The notes below the pieces were generated by a model. That model did no database searches. It was given only the letters and a program-made list of their open reading frames with translations, and was not told where the DNA came from. Both the position numbers and the translations under genes were made by a program. Positions 1 through 7,516 of a DNA stretch of 64,000 bases are shown here, piece by piece. The stretch covers positions 1 through 64,000 of the forward strand of contig NZ_FOAR01000019.1 of the NCBI RefSeq assembly GCF_900109755.1, in the 5' to 3' direction. This stretch comes from Pseudomonas agarici. GTDB taxonomy: Bacteria; Pseudomonadota; Gammaproteobacteria; Pseudomonadales; Pseudomonadaceae. Position 1 is the stretch's first letter, and each line of letters begins with the position of its first letter.

Positions 1-2
1 AG

Positions 3-95
3 TCCGAGCCATTGTCGTGGTCGCAAGGCGAGTTCGCCGCCTCTCTCCCGCAATCGCTTATTGATGAAGTAGCGGCTGCGCGGGTGACGCCATGA
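3..95 (+). CDS. C-terminal end of an unidentified prophage protein (partial)
   Basis: An open frame runs from the left edge to a TGA at 93-95 and encodes about 30 residues ending in DEVAAARVTP. The start lies outside the window. The stop overlaps the ATG at 92 (ATGA), a coupling common in packed phage modules, and all following genes up to the integrase run the same way. The fragment is too short to assign a family. The other two forward frames also stay open for part of this stretch, so the reading frame is an inference from the ATGA overlap. Confidence 0.4.
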   Translation, partial: SEPLSWSQGEFAASLPQSLIDEVAAARVTP

Positions 96-142
96 TCGCC
101 CTCGCCTACATGGCCTGGCTCATCTACAAAGGGCCGAAGTGA
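92..142 (+). CDS. Possible 16-residue small phage ORF
   Basis: ATG at 92 opens a 16-codon frame (MIALAYMAWLIYKGPK) closed by TGA at 140-142. It overlaps the upstream stop by ATGA and the next ATG by one base. The peptide is hydrophobic with a basic tail, like a tiny membrane peptide. Overlaps at both ends fit a translationally coupled small phage gene, but the length gives no statistical support and no family is recognised. Confidence 0.3.
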   Translation: MIALAYMAWLIYKGPK

Positions 143-618
143 TGAGTGCTTCAGCGAAAGTTCTCGACCCATGCAGCGCCAGCCGAATGATGTGGTTTGA
201 CAAGCAGGACCAACGCGCACTGTTCGGCGACATCCGCGACGAGGAACACATCCTGTGCGACGGGCGGGTGTTGAAGGTTGAGCCGAACGTCATCATGGAC
301 TTCCGCTCGCTGCCTTTCGAGGATGGCACATTCAAGCTGGTCGTGTTCGATCCGCCACATCTCACCCGCGCAGGCGTCGATAGCTGGATGCGCGCCAAGT
401 ACGGCGTGCTCACCGCTGACTGGCGCGACGATATCGCCAAAGGGTTTGCCGAATGCTTTCGTGTGCTGGCCACCGACGGAATCCTGATCTTCAAATGGGC
501 CGAGGCCCAGGTGCTGGTCAGCGAACTTCTAGCCCTAACCGATGAAAAGCCCCTGTTTGGACACAAGTCCGGTAAGCGTGAAAAAACGCACTGGATCACG
601 TTCATGAAGCACCCCTAA
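142..618 (+). CDS. Class I SAM-dependent methyltransferase-like protein (prophage)
   Basis: The product is a 158-residue protein. The core VVFDPPH near residues 67-73 resembles the catalytic D/N-P-P-x motif of N6-adenine and related class I methyltransferases. It is followed by a helix-strand pair (GFAECFRVLATDGILIFKW) typical of strands 5 and 6 of the Rossmann-like fold. The protein is about half the size of a full restriction-type methylase and no target-recognition domain is visible, so it is probably an orphan phage methylase or a relative. GTG at 139 immediately precedes ATG 142; the ATG is preferred because it overlaps the preceding stop. The substrate cannot be read from sequence. Confidence 0.7.
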   Translation: MSASAKVLDPCSASRMMWFDKQDQRALFGDIRDEEHILCDGRVLKVEPNVIMDFRSLPFEDGTFKLVVFDPPHLTRAGVDSWMRAKYGVLTADWRDDIAKGFAECFRVLATDGILIFKWAEAQVLVSELLALTDEKPLFGHKSGKREKTHWITFMKHP

Positions 619-667
619 CCCCAATCCCCCTACAGCCTGCCGGTGATCGGCGGGCGAGGTATTCCTC

Positions 668-1048
668 ATGCCTGAAATCAAATGCGAATTCGGCCATAAG
701 CAGAGCATTGGTACCGATGCCTGGGTCGCAACTCTCACCCTGGACCAGATGCGCTACGCCCGCGACCAGATTGCCGAGAAGATCAAAGCGGCTGAGGCTC
801 AGCCGAAGCGCACCGTCTGGCGCGTCAGCAACGGCACATTCTGCGAGGGCAGCTATCGCGAAGAGGAATTCGAGAAGGCCGCTGACCACCTGCTCCGGAT
901 CTACAAGGCAAAGTTTATGGATGAGGCGCCGTGCTGGATTGAAAAGCCATGCGGGTACCTGACCTTCGAGCGTCAGTTGCCGAGCCTTAGTCCGGAGCTG
1001 GTGACCCAGCACGAATACGACACCGAGTGGTTCCCCGCCAAACCCTAG
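668..1048 (+). CDS. Hypothetical prophage protein
   Basis: The product has 126 residues and no recognised domain. It starts like a zinc-finger-type peptide (MPEIKCEFGHKQ) but has only three scattered cysteines (C6, C57 and the one in PCWIEKPC with its partner), so a metal site is not established. The middle (residues about 25-45) is predicted helical with many charged residues. GAGG sits 8 nt upstream of ATG 668. It lies 49 bp after the methyltransferase and 38 bp before the excisionase-like gene, so it probably belongs to the same rightward lysogeny-end transcript. Confidence 0.6.
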   Translation: MPEIKCEFGHKQSIGTDAWVATLTLDQMRYARDQIAEKIKAAEAQPKRTVWRVSNGTFCEGSYREEEFEKAADHLLRIYKAKFMDEAPCWIEKPCGYLTFERQLPSLSPELVTQHEYDTEWFPAKP

Positions 1049-1086
1049 CCCACCTTCTGCCGCCACGCGCGGCAAGGAGCATCATC

Positions 1087-1326
1087 ATGAAATCAACGCG
1101 CCAAACAGCGCAGAGCCGCCGGGAGCTGGTAAAAATCAGCGAGTTCCAGCGACGAGTATGGGGGGAGAACGGTACTCCGCTATGCTCACAAGCAATTCGA
1201 AACCAGATCAGGAACGATCAACTGCCAGGCGAGCGCGTCGGAAAGCTCTGGTTCGTTGATTGGACCTCATATCAAAACGCAACTGGCAACGATCTGGTTG
1301 ATTCGGTGCTCAGAGGAGCCGCCTGA
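1087..1326 (+). CDS. Excisionase-like DNA-binding protein
   Basis: The product is a 79-residue basic protein directly upstream of the integrase, with its TGA overlapping the integrase ATG (TGATG). Residues from about 15 on (LVKISEFQRRVWG) resemble the winged-helix start of Xis/AlpA-type directionality factors. The phrase GERVGKLWFVD matches the usual 'G+xW+V' wing strand of this group. AAGGAGC lies 8-12 nt before ATG 1087, which is why this start is chosen over an in-frame GTG at 1027 that would overlap the previous gene. By family it would bind beside the attachment site and steer integrase towards excision. Confidence 0.7.
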   Translation: MKSTRQTAQSRRELVKISEFQRRVWGENGTPLCSQAIRNQIRNDQLPGERVGKLWFVDWTSYQNATGNDLVDSVLRGAA

Positions 1327-2435
1327 TGGTGCCCCGCCCTCGCAACGCCAAGAACAAGGCGTTGCCGCCGAACCTTTATCCGAACAACGGCGGCGAATCC
1401 TACAAATACCGGCGCCCAGACACTGGCGCCTGGCACGGTATGGGGACCGACCGTCAGAAGGCAATCCAGGCCGCCAAGCAACTGAACAGCCTGCTGATGG
1501 TCGGCAGCGAACTGGTCGCCGGAGTCATGGGCACAGGCCAAACAATGGCCGAGTTCCTCGATCACTACGAGCGCGAAATTCTCCCACCTCGCGAGCTGGC
1601 AAAGGCCACATTGGACCTTTACCGAACTCGGGCAAAGCAAATCCGCACAGCCATCGGTGATCAGCCGATTGACCAGATCACCATTCGCCACATTGCCATT
1701 ATTCTCGACGGACTCACCCCTCGCGCGTCAAACCAGGCACGGGCGCTGCTGGTGGACGTGTTCAACCACGCGGCATCAAAGGGACTATGCCCTGACAATC
1801 CAGCATCAAACACCATCCCCAAGATCGAGAAAAAGCAGCGCAAGCGCCACACCGTGGAGGGTTTGAAAGCGATTCGCGAGGTTTCTCCAGCTTGGCTACA
1901 GAACGCCATCGACCTGGCACTGATAACCGCCCAGCGCCGGGGCGATATCCTGAACATGAAGTTCAGTGATGCGCACGATGGCGGCCTGCACGTAGTCCAG
2001 AGCAAAACAGAGAAGGCAAGTGATGCTGGCTGGATCAAGTTTGCTTTGACGAAAGAGCTGGCCGAAGTGATCGCTCGGTGCCGTGACGATATCGCATCGC
2101 CCTACCTGATCCACCGGAAGCCTGAGCGCAAAAAACAGTCCCAGGCCAGTGGCAAAGCGCATTGGACGAAGGTCGAGGAAAGGTTTCTAACGAGAGCGTT
2201 CAAGGACGCGAGGGACGCTGCGGGTTGCTACAGAAAATGGACCGAGGCCGAGCAACCAGGCTTTCATGAGGTGCGCGCGCTATCCCTCCACCTGTACAAG
2301 CGGGCTGGCAAGGACGGGCAGAGAATCGCGGGGCATACAACGGAGGGGATGACGCGGAATTACCAGAAGGACCACAACGACATCATCTGGTCAGAGGTGG
2401 TCGCAGACCTCGATATCAAGGAAATTTCGGGCTGA
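1326..2435 (+). CDS. int: Tyrosine recombinase / phage integrase (lambda-Int type)
   Basis: The product has 369 residues, close to lambda Int. The N-terminus (about 1-60) looks like the arm-binding domain with a basic PRPRNAKNK start. Residues about 70-160 form the core-binding SAM-like domain, and the catalytic domain follows. The active-site set is visible: Arg204 in QRRGDIL, Lys227 in QSKTEK, His314-x-x-Arg317 in HEVRALS, His337 in IAGHTTE and nucleophile Tyr346 in TRNYQ. The gene points at the 3' end of tRNA-Pro 94 bp downstream, the classical arrangement for an element integrated at that tRNA. All catalytic residues are present, so it appears functional. Confidence 0.95.
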   Translation: MVPRPRNAKNKALPPNLYPNNGGESYKYRRPDTGAWHGMGTDRQKAIQAAKQLNSLLMVGSELVAGVMGTGQTMAEFLDHYEREILPPRELAKATLDLYRTRAKQIRTAIGDQPIDQITIRHIAIILDGLTPRASNQARALLVDVFNHAASKGLCPDNPASNTIPKIEKKQRKRHTVEGLKAIREVSPAWLQNAIDLALITAQRRGDILNMKFSDAHDGGLHVVQSKTEKASDAGWIKFALTKELAEVIARCRDDIASPYLIHRKPERKKQSQASGKAHWTKVEERFLTRAFKDARDAAGCYRKWTEAEQPGFHEVRALSLHLYKRAGKDGQRIAGHTTEGMTRNYQKDHNDIIWSEVVADLDIKEISG

Positions 2436-2437
2436 CT

Positions 2438-2467
2438 TTTTGATTTTATTTTGATTCTGTTTTGATT
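2438..2467 (+). repeat. Three TTTTGATT repeats with an 11-bp period
   Basis: The octamer TTTTGATT occurs at 2438-2445, 2449-2456 and 2460-2467, exactly 11 bp apart, so the copies lie on one helical face. The array begins 2 bp after the integrase stop and lies 62 bp from the tRNA 3' end. Position and periodicity suggest integrase arm-type sites or accessory-factor sites of the attachment region; this role is inferred. Confidence 0.7.
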
Positions 2468-2485
2468 ATGGGGTCAGAAATGAAA

Positions 2486-2516
2486 ACGGCTCAAGCACCG
2501 TAAGTGCTTGAGCCGT
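2486..2516 (-). terminator. Stem-loop after tRNA-Pro
   Basis: A perfect 13-bp inverted repeat (ACGGCTCAAGCAC and its complement, 5-nt loop CGTAA) is followed on the minus strand by TTTTC. It lies 12 nt beyond the tRNA CCA end and fits an intrinsic terminator for the tRNA transcript. Read on the plus strand it could also close the integrase operon. Confidence 0.75.
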
Positions 2517-2528
2517 CTACAGAATAAT

Positions 2529-2605
2529 TGGTCGGGACGGAGTGATTCGAACACTCGACCCCTTGCACCCCATGCAAGTGCGCTACCGGGCTGCGCTACG
2601 CCCCG
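2529..2605 (-). tRNA. tRNA-Pro(GGG)
   Basis: The 77-nt cloverleaf reads from C1 at 2605 to an encoded CCA ending at 2529. The acceptor stem pairs CGGGGCG with CGTCCCG (one G-T wobble). The anticodon arm is CTTGC-ATGGGGT-GCAAG with anticodon GGG, and the T-loop is TTCGAAT. In Pseudomonas this tRNA follows pheT-ihfA-merR, as here. Its 3' end faces the integrase, so this copy marks one junction (attR or attL) of the element, and the element's sequence may supply the 3' part of the tRNA. Confidence 0.97.
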
Positions 2606-2694
2606 ACACTGAGTAGCTGTGCTTCCAAACCTCTGAAAGCGATTAGGAATTTAACCTAACCTTTTGAATTTTGGAAGTATTATTTCCAAAAAAA

Positions 2695-3051
2695 TTACTT
2701 CTTCAGCACCATCAACACATCCTCCAGCTCGGAAATCATCTGGCGGATAAGCTGTTTGTACTGGGTGCTGTCGTCCCTGGCCTCATCGCCGGAGAGGCGC
2801 AGACGCGCCCCGCCGATGGTAAAGCCTTGGTCGTACAGCAAAGCGCGGATCTGCCGGATCATCAGCACGTCGTGACGCTGATAATACCGACGATTACCAC
2901 CACGCTTGGCGGGGTTGAGTTGAGGAAACTCCTGCTCCCAGTAACGCAGCACGTGTGGTTTTACCGCACACAACTCGCTGACTTCACCAATGGTGAAGTA
3001 GCGTTTGCCTGGGATCGGCGGGAGCTCGTCGTTATGACTTGGTTCCAGCAT
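2695..3051 (-). CDS. MerR-family transcriptional regulator
   Basis: The product has 118 residues. The N-terminal winged HTH (KRYFTIGEVSELCAVKPH, about residues 16-33) is followed by the MerR signature LRYWEQEFPQL and the wing NRRYYQRHDV. The C-terminal helix (about 85-118) is a short dimerisation coil without effector-binding cysteines, so it is not a metal sensor of the classical kind. Start ATG 3051 is chosen over an in-frame TTG at 3060. The 5' end overlaps the ihfA 3' end by 20 bp in another frame, so it is translated from the same transcript. Its target is unknown, although its position behind ihfA is conserved in Pseudomonas. Confidence 0.9.
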   Translation of the reverse strand: MLEPSHNDELPPIPGKRYFTIGEVSELCAVKPHVLRYWEQEFPQLNPAKRGGNRRYYQRHDVLMIRQIRALLYDQGFTIGGARLRLSGDEARDDSTQYKQLIRQMISELEDVLMVLKK

Positions 3052-3334
3052 AGGCCTCAACTCGGGCTTTCAACTTCTGCCCTGGACGAAAGGTGACCAC
3101 ACGGCGAGCCGTGATCGGGATTTCTTCTCCCGTTTTTGGATTGCGGCCAGGCCGCTGGCGTTTGTCCCGCAGATCGAAATTGCCGAATCCCGACAATTTG
3201 ACCTGCTCGTTGTCTTCCAGAGCGTGTCTGATTTCTTCAAAAAACAGTTCGACCAATTCCTTGGCCTCCCGTTTATTCAGACCCAGCTCCTCGTAGAGAC
3301 GTTCCGCCATTTCAGCTTTCGTCAGAGCCCCCAT
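3032..3334 (-). CDS. ihfA: Integration host factor alpha subunit
   Basis: The product has 100 residues and is a full-length HU/IHF fold protein. The diagnostic beta-arm segment RRPGRNPKTGEEIPI-like (RPGRNPKTGEEIPITAR, about residues 61-77) contains the proline that intercalates DNA. With IhfB it forms the heterodimer that bends DNA sharply; it serves sigma-54 promoters and also phage integration, which is relevant to the adjacent integrase and tRNA. The gene starts 3 bp after the pheT stop and overlaps the MerR gene, so it is co-transcribed with pheST. Confidence 0.97.
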   Translation of the reverse strand: MGALTKAEMAERLYEELGLNKREAKELVELFFEEIRHALEDNEQVKLSGFGNFDLRDKRQRPGRNPKTGEEIPITARRVVTFRPGQKLKARVEAYAGTKS

Positions 3335-3337
3335 ACG

Positions 3338-5719
3338 TCACTTCCTTAACGTGGCGTTCAACCTTTGTTCGAGCGAGGTGAGAATGTTTTGCGTCGTGGA
3401 ATTCACCTCATCGTCATTAAGAGTGCGCGATGGATGCTGCCAGGTCAAGCCAACTGCAAGGCTTTTTCTATGCGGATCAATGCCTTTACCCTCATAGACG
3501 TCAAAGAGCCTGAGCTCTGTGAGCCATTCGCCTGCATTTTCACGAATTACTTCCAGTACGGCACTGGCCGCCACGCCCTTGTCCGCCACCAGTGCGAGGT
3601 CACGACGCACCTCAGGGAAGCGCGACAACTCGTTGAATTTCGGCATTTTACCCAATGCCACTTCGGCCAAGACCAGCTCGAAAACGAAGACGGGACGATC
3701 AAGACCGAGGGTTTTCGACAGTTCGGGGTGGATCGCGCCAATGAAACCGACCAGACGCCCTTCCCGTTCGACGCGCGCGGTTTGACCCGGATGCAACGCG
3801 GGGTGCTTGCCCGCCACGAAAGTGAACGAATCCAGCGCACCGGCAAAGCCCAGCAACGCTTCCACGTCTGCTTTGACGTCGAAGAAGTCGACGGTATCGC
3901 GACCCTGTGCCCAGCCCTCCGGCAGGCGACTGCCACAGACCACCCCGGCGAGCATGGGTTCTTGCTTCAGGCCTTCCAGCTGCCCGACGAAACGCAGGCC
4001 GCTTTCGAACAGGCGAACGCGATCCTGTTGGCGGTTCAGGTTGTGCTGCAACACCTTGACCAAACCTGGCCACAGGGACGAGCGCATGGCCGCCATGTCA
4101 TTGGAGATCGGGTTGGCCAGCAACAACGGCTCGACGCTAGGGCTGAACAATTCGAACTGCTTTGGATCGATGAAGCTATAGGTGATTGCTTCCTGGTAAC
4201 CACGGGCCACCAGCAGGCGGCGCAACTCCGGTAGCTCGCTACGAGCTTCGGCCTTGGCTTTGGGTGCCAGGCGGGCTTGCGGATAACGAACCGGCAGGCG
4301 ATTGTAACCATACAGGCGCGCCAGCTCTTCGATCAGATCGACTTCCAGGCTGATATCGAAGCGATGGCTGGGTACCTCGACCTGCCACTGCCCTACTCCG
4401 CTGGCGACAATGCCCAGGCCCAGGCCGGACAGCAGGCGCTCCACCTGGGCCGCGTCCATTTCCATGCCCAGCATCTGGGTGACGCGCTCCGCACGCAGAG
4501 TCACCGGAGCTACGGCAGGCAGGTGCGCCTCGCTGACAGTTTCGATGATGGGGCCGGCTTCGCCACCGGTGATTTCCAGCAGCAGGCCGGTGGCGCGCTC
4601 CATGGCTTCACGGGCCAACTGCCAGTCCACGCCACGCTCATAGCGATGCGAGGCATCGGTGTGCAGCCCATAGGAACGGGCCTTGCCAGCGACAGCGATC
4701 TGATCGAAGAAAGCACTTTCCAAAAAGATGTCGCGGGTGGTCGCGGTGTTGACACCACTGTGTTCGCCACCCATTACGCCGGCCATCGCCAGGGCACGAG
4801 TGTGGTCGGCAATCACCAGGGTATCGCTACGCAGGCTGACTTCCTGACCGTCGAGCAGTACCAGCTTCTCGCCCTCCTCAGCCATTCGCACACGGATGCC
4901 GCCGTTGATCTCGGCGAGGTCGAAAGCGTGCAGCGGCTGGCCCAGTTCGATCATCACGTAGTTGGTGATGTCGACGGCGGCATCGATGCTGCGCACGTCG
5001 CAACGACGCAGGCGCTCGACCATCCACAACGGGGTCGGCTTCGACAAGTCGACGTTGCGAATCACCCGTCCCAGGTAACGCGGGCAAGCTGCTGGCGCCA
5101 ACACCTCGATCGACCGCACCTCGTCATGCACGGCAGCCACAGCCTGGACCACTGGGCGAGTGACTGGAGCGGCATACAGCGCGCCGACTTCACGGGCCAG
5201 GCCAGCCAGGGACAGGCAGTCGCCGCGGTTCGGGGTCAGGTCGACCTCGATGCTGGCGTCGTCCAAGCTCAGGTAAACACGAATATCTTCGCCAACCGGC
5301 GCATCGGCGGCCAGCTCCATCAAGCCGTCATTGCCTTCACCGACCTGCAACTCGGCTTGCGAGCACAGCATGCCATGCGACTCGACGCCGCGCAGCTTGG
5401 CTTTCTTGATCTTGAAGTCGCCGGGCAGTTCGGCACCGATCATCGCGAACGGAATCTTCAGACCTGGGCGCACGTTGGGTGCGCCACAAACAACCTGAAA
5501 GGTCTGCGAACCGTTGCTGACCTGACAGACACGCAATTTGTCGGCGTCCGGGTGCTGCTCGGTGCTGAGTACTTCACCGACGACCACGCCGCTGAAAGCG
5601 CCGGCGGCCGGGGTCACGCTATCGACCTCAAGACCGGCCATCGACAGACGAGCAACCAGCTCGTCGCGGCTCACCTGCGGGTTTACCCAGCCGCGCAGCC
5701 ATTGTTCACTGAATTTCAT
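3338..5719 (-). CDS. pheT: Phenylalanyl-tRNA synthetase beta subunit
   Basis: The product has 793 residues, the normal length. An EMAP/OB-like tRNA-binding domain covers about residues 39-147 (VCGAPNVRPGLKIPFA). The B3/B4 editing region follows, with the B5 and class II-like core in the middle. The C-terminal FDX-ACB anticodon-binding domain (LSRFPEVRRDLALVADKG onward) closes the protein. With PheS it forms the alpha2beta2 enzyme that charges tRNA-Phe; the beta subunit edits Tyr-tRNA-Phe. It lies 27 bp after pheS and 3 bp before ihfA. A 488-codon open frame on the opposite strand is a codon-bias shadow. Confidence 0.98.
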   Translation of the reverse strand: MKFSEQWLRGWVNPQVSRDELVARLSMAGLEVDSVTPAAGAFSGVVVGEVLSTEQHPDADKLRVCQVSNGSQTFQVVCGAPNVRPGLKIPFAMIGAELPGDFKIKKAKLRGVESHGMLCSQAELQVGEGNDGLMELAADAPVGEDIRVYLSLDDASIEVDLTPNRGDCLSLAGLAREVGALYAAPVTRPVVQAVAAVHDEVRSIEVLAPAACPRYLGRVIRNVDLSKPTPLWMVERLRRCDVRSIDAAVDITNYVMIELGQPLHAFDLAEINGGIRVRMAEEGEKLVLLDGQEVSLRSDTLVIADHTRALAMAGVMGGEHSGVNTATTRDIFLESAFFDQIAVAGKARSYGLHTDASHRYERGVDWQLAREAMERATGLLLEITGGEAGPIIETVSEAHLPAVAPVTLRAERVTQMLGMEMDAAQVERLLSGLGLGIVASGVGQWQVEVPSHRFDISLEVDLIEELARLYGYNRLPVRYPQARLAPKAKAEARSELPELRRLLVARGYQEAITYSFIDPKQFELFSPSVEPLLLANPISNDMAAMRSSLWPGLVKVLQHNLNRQQDRVRLFESGLRFVGQLEGLKQEPMLAGVVCGSRLPEGWAQGRDTVDFFDVKADVEALLGFAGALDSFTFVAGKHPALHPGQTARVEREGRLVGFIGAIHPELSKTLGLDRPVFVFELVLAEVALGKMPKFNELSRFPEVRRDLALVADKGVAASAVLEVIRENAGEWLTELRLFDVYEGKGIDPHRKSLAVGLTWQHPSRTLNDDEVNSTTQNILTSLEQRLNATLRK

Positions 5720-5746
5720 CCTGTTCTCCTAATAAGTTCGTGACGA

Positions 5747-6763
5747 CTAGCGAAATTGCGCGAGGAACCGCAAGTCGTTATCGAAGAACAGACGCAGGTC
5801 GTTCACGCCGTAACGCAGCATGGCCAGACGCTCGACGCCCATGCCGAAGGCAAAGCCCTGGAATTCTTCAGGGTCGATGCCAGACATGCGCAGTACATTG
5901 GGGTGGACCATGCCGCAGCCCATGACTTCCAGCCAGCCGGTCTGCTTGCAGACGCGACAGCCTTTACCGCTGCACATTACGCATTCCATGTCGACTTCAG
6001 CGGATGGCTCGGTGAATGGGAAGTACGAAGGCCGAAAACGCACCGCCAGTTCTTTCTCGAAGAACACCCGCAGGAACTCTTCGATGGTGCCTTTGAGGTC
6101 GGCAAAATTGATGTCGCGATCGACCAGCAGGCCTTCGACCTGGTGGAACATCGGCGAATGAGTGATATCGGAATCGCTACGGTACACACGGCCTGGACAG
6201 ACGATGCGGATCGGCGGCTTCTGCGACTCCATGGTGCGCACCTGTACCGGTGAGGTATGGGTGCGCAACAGCATGCTGGCGTTAAAATAAAAGGTGTCAT
6301 GCATCGACCGGGCCGGGTGATGGCCAGGGATGTTGAGCGCCTCGAAGTTGTGGTAATCGTCTTCCACCTCGGGACCTTCGGCGATGCCGTAGCCGATGCG
6401 GGTAAAGAATTGTTCGACGCGTTCCAGAGTCCGGGTAACCGGATGCAGACCGCCCGAGGTCTGGCCGCGGCCAGGCAGGGTCACGTCAATGGACTCGGCG
6501 GCGAGTTTGGCAGCCAGATCCGCCTCCTCGAACGCAGCCTTGCGCGCGTTGAGAACCTCTGTGACACGCTCCTTGGCGACGTTGATCAGAGCACCGACTT
6601 GCGGACGCTCTTCTGCCGGCAGGCTCCCCAGGGTCTTCATCACCTGAGTCAGCTCGCCCTTCTTGCCAAGGTAGTGAACCCGGATTTGCTCCAGGGCATT
6701 GATATCTTCAGCGCTTTGCACAGCCTCAAGTGCTTGAGAGACCAGTGCGTCCAGGTTTTCCAT
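5747..6763 (-). CDS. pheS: Phenylalanyl-tRNA synthetase alpha subunit
   Basis: The product has 338 residues. The N-terminal coiled-coil arm (about 1-90) that contacts tRNA is followed by the class II catalytic core. Motif 2 is GRVYRSDSDITHSPMFHQ, and motif 3 is GMGVERLAMLRYG near the C-terminus. A CxxC-x4-CxxC segment (CVMCSGKGCRVC) is visible near residue 280. It catalyses ATP-dependent activation of phenylalanine and its transfer to tRNA-Phe together with PheT. A strong stem-loop separates it from rplT. Confidence 0.98.
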   Translation of the reverse strand: MENLDALVSQALEAVQSAEDINALEQIRVHYLGKKGELTQVMKTLGSLPAEERPQVGALINVAKERVTEVLNARKAAFEEADLAAKLAAESIDVTLPGRGQTSGGLHPVTRTLERVEQFFTRIGYGIAEGPEVEDDYHNFEALNIPGHHPARSMHDTFYFNASMLLRTHTSPVQVRTMESQKPPIRIVCPGRVYRSDSDITHSPMFHQVEGLLVDRDINFADLKGTIEEFLRVFFEKELAVRFRPSYFPFTEPSAEVDMECVMCSGKGCRVCKQTGWLEVMGCGMVHPNVLRMSGIDPEEFQGFAFGMGVERLAMLRYGVNDLRLFFDNDLRFLAQFR

Positions 6764-6781
6764 GTACAGACTCCAGATACG

Positions 6782-6817
6782 AAATAGGGGAAGAGCTTTA
6801 AGGCTCTTCCCCTATTT
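6782..6817 (-). terminator. Stem-loop between rplT and pheS
   Basis: A 15-bp perfect inverted repeat (AAATAGGGGAAGAGC arms at 6782-6796 and 6803-6817, 6-nt loop) lies in the 111-bp rplT-pheS gap. On the minus strand it ends in TTT and then CGTATC, a short U-tract. It may be a partial terminator or processing site that lowers pheST relative to rplT. No phenylalanine-rich leader peptide was found before it, so an E. coli pheM-type attenuator is not supported. Confidence 0.7.
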
Positions 6818-6874
6818 ACTGACGTTTAACACCCGAGCCCGCAAAGGCGTGCCCAGGTGATTGTCGGGGGGTAC

Positions 6875-7231
6875 TTAAGCCAAGGTGGCTTTAGCTTTCT
6901 CGACAATCGCAGCAAACGCCGCTTTTTCGTTCACTGCCAGATCAGCCAGAACCTTACGGTCGATCTCGATGGCCGCTTTTTTCAAGCCGGCGATGAAACG
7001 GCTGTAGGACAGACCGTTGATACGCGCACCGGCGTTGATACGAGCGATCCACAAAGCGCGGAACTGACGTTTTTTCTGACGACGGTCACGGTAGGCGTAT
7101 TGGCCTGCCTTGATAACCGCTTGCTTGGCAACACGGAATACGCGCGAGCGAGCGCCGTAGTAGCCTTTAGCAAGTTTCAGAATTTTTTTGTGACGCTTAC
7201 GGGCAATGACGCCACGCTTTACACGAGCCAT
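6875..7231 (-). CDS. rplT: 50S ribosomal protein L20
   Basis: The product has 118 residues with the typical highly basic N-terminus (MARVKRGVIARKRHKKILK) and the conserved core YAYRDRRQKKRQFRALWI. It binds 23S rRNA domain II early in large-subunit assembly. In E. coli it represses rpmI-rplT translation through a leader operator; I could not confirm an equivalent here. It is co-transcribed with rpmI, 30 bp upstream. Confidence 0.98.
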   Translation of the reverse strand: MARVKRGVIARKRHKKILKLAKGYYGARSRVFRVAKQAVIKAGQYAYRDRRQKKRQFRALWIARINAGARINGLSYSRFIAGLKKAAIEIDRKVLADLAVNEKAAFAAIVEKAKATLA

Positions 7232-7261
7232 GAGTTACTTCCTCTATTCTTGATCCAAAAA

Positions 7262-7456
7262 TTAACGAAGGCGCAGCATGCGCTCGACCTTTGCCACGTC
7301 AGACGGATGCAGCAAGCTGCTACCGCGCAGTTGACGCTTACGCTTGGTCGACATTTTGGTCAGGATGTGGCTCTTGAAAGCGTGCTTGTGCTTGATACCG
7401 TTAGCAGTTTTCAGAAACCGCTTAGCAGCACCACTTTTAGTTTTCATCTTTGGCAT
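7262..7456 (-). CDS. rpmI: 50S ribosomal protein L35
   Basis: The product has 64 residues and is Lys/Arg rich with the family signature MPKMKTKSGAAKRF and FKSHILTKMSTKRKRQLRG. It is a small structural protein of the large subunit. It lies between infC (60 bp upstream) and rplT (30 bp downstream) in the usual infC-rpmI-rplT order. Confidence 0.98.
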   Translation of the reverse strand: MPKMKTKSGAAKRFLKTANGIKHKHAFKSHILTKMSTKRKRQLRGSSLLHPSDVAKVERMLRLR

Positions 7457-7516
7457 GTTCGGATACTCCGCATTCAGTTGATAAACATAACCGCAAGGCC
7501 TGCCGTGCCCTGGTGG

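Noticed and set aside
4277..5743. 488-codon open frame opposite pheT
   Set aside because: It is antisense to a complete pheT, has no ribosome site or family resemblance, and is explained by strong GC3 bias. Similar antisense frames at 8104-9522, 43925-45109 and 58105-59604 were rejected for the same reason.
6764..6874. pheM-type Phe attenuator before pheS
   Set aside because: A stem-loop is present but no ATG/GTG leader peptide with phenylalanine codons precedes it, so only a terminator-like element is claimed.
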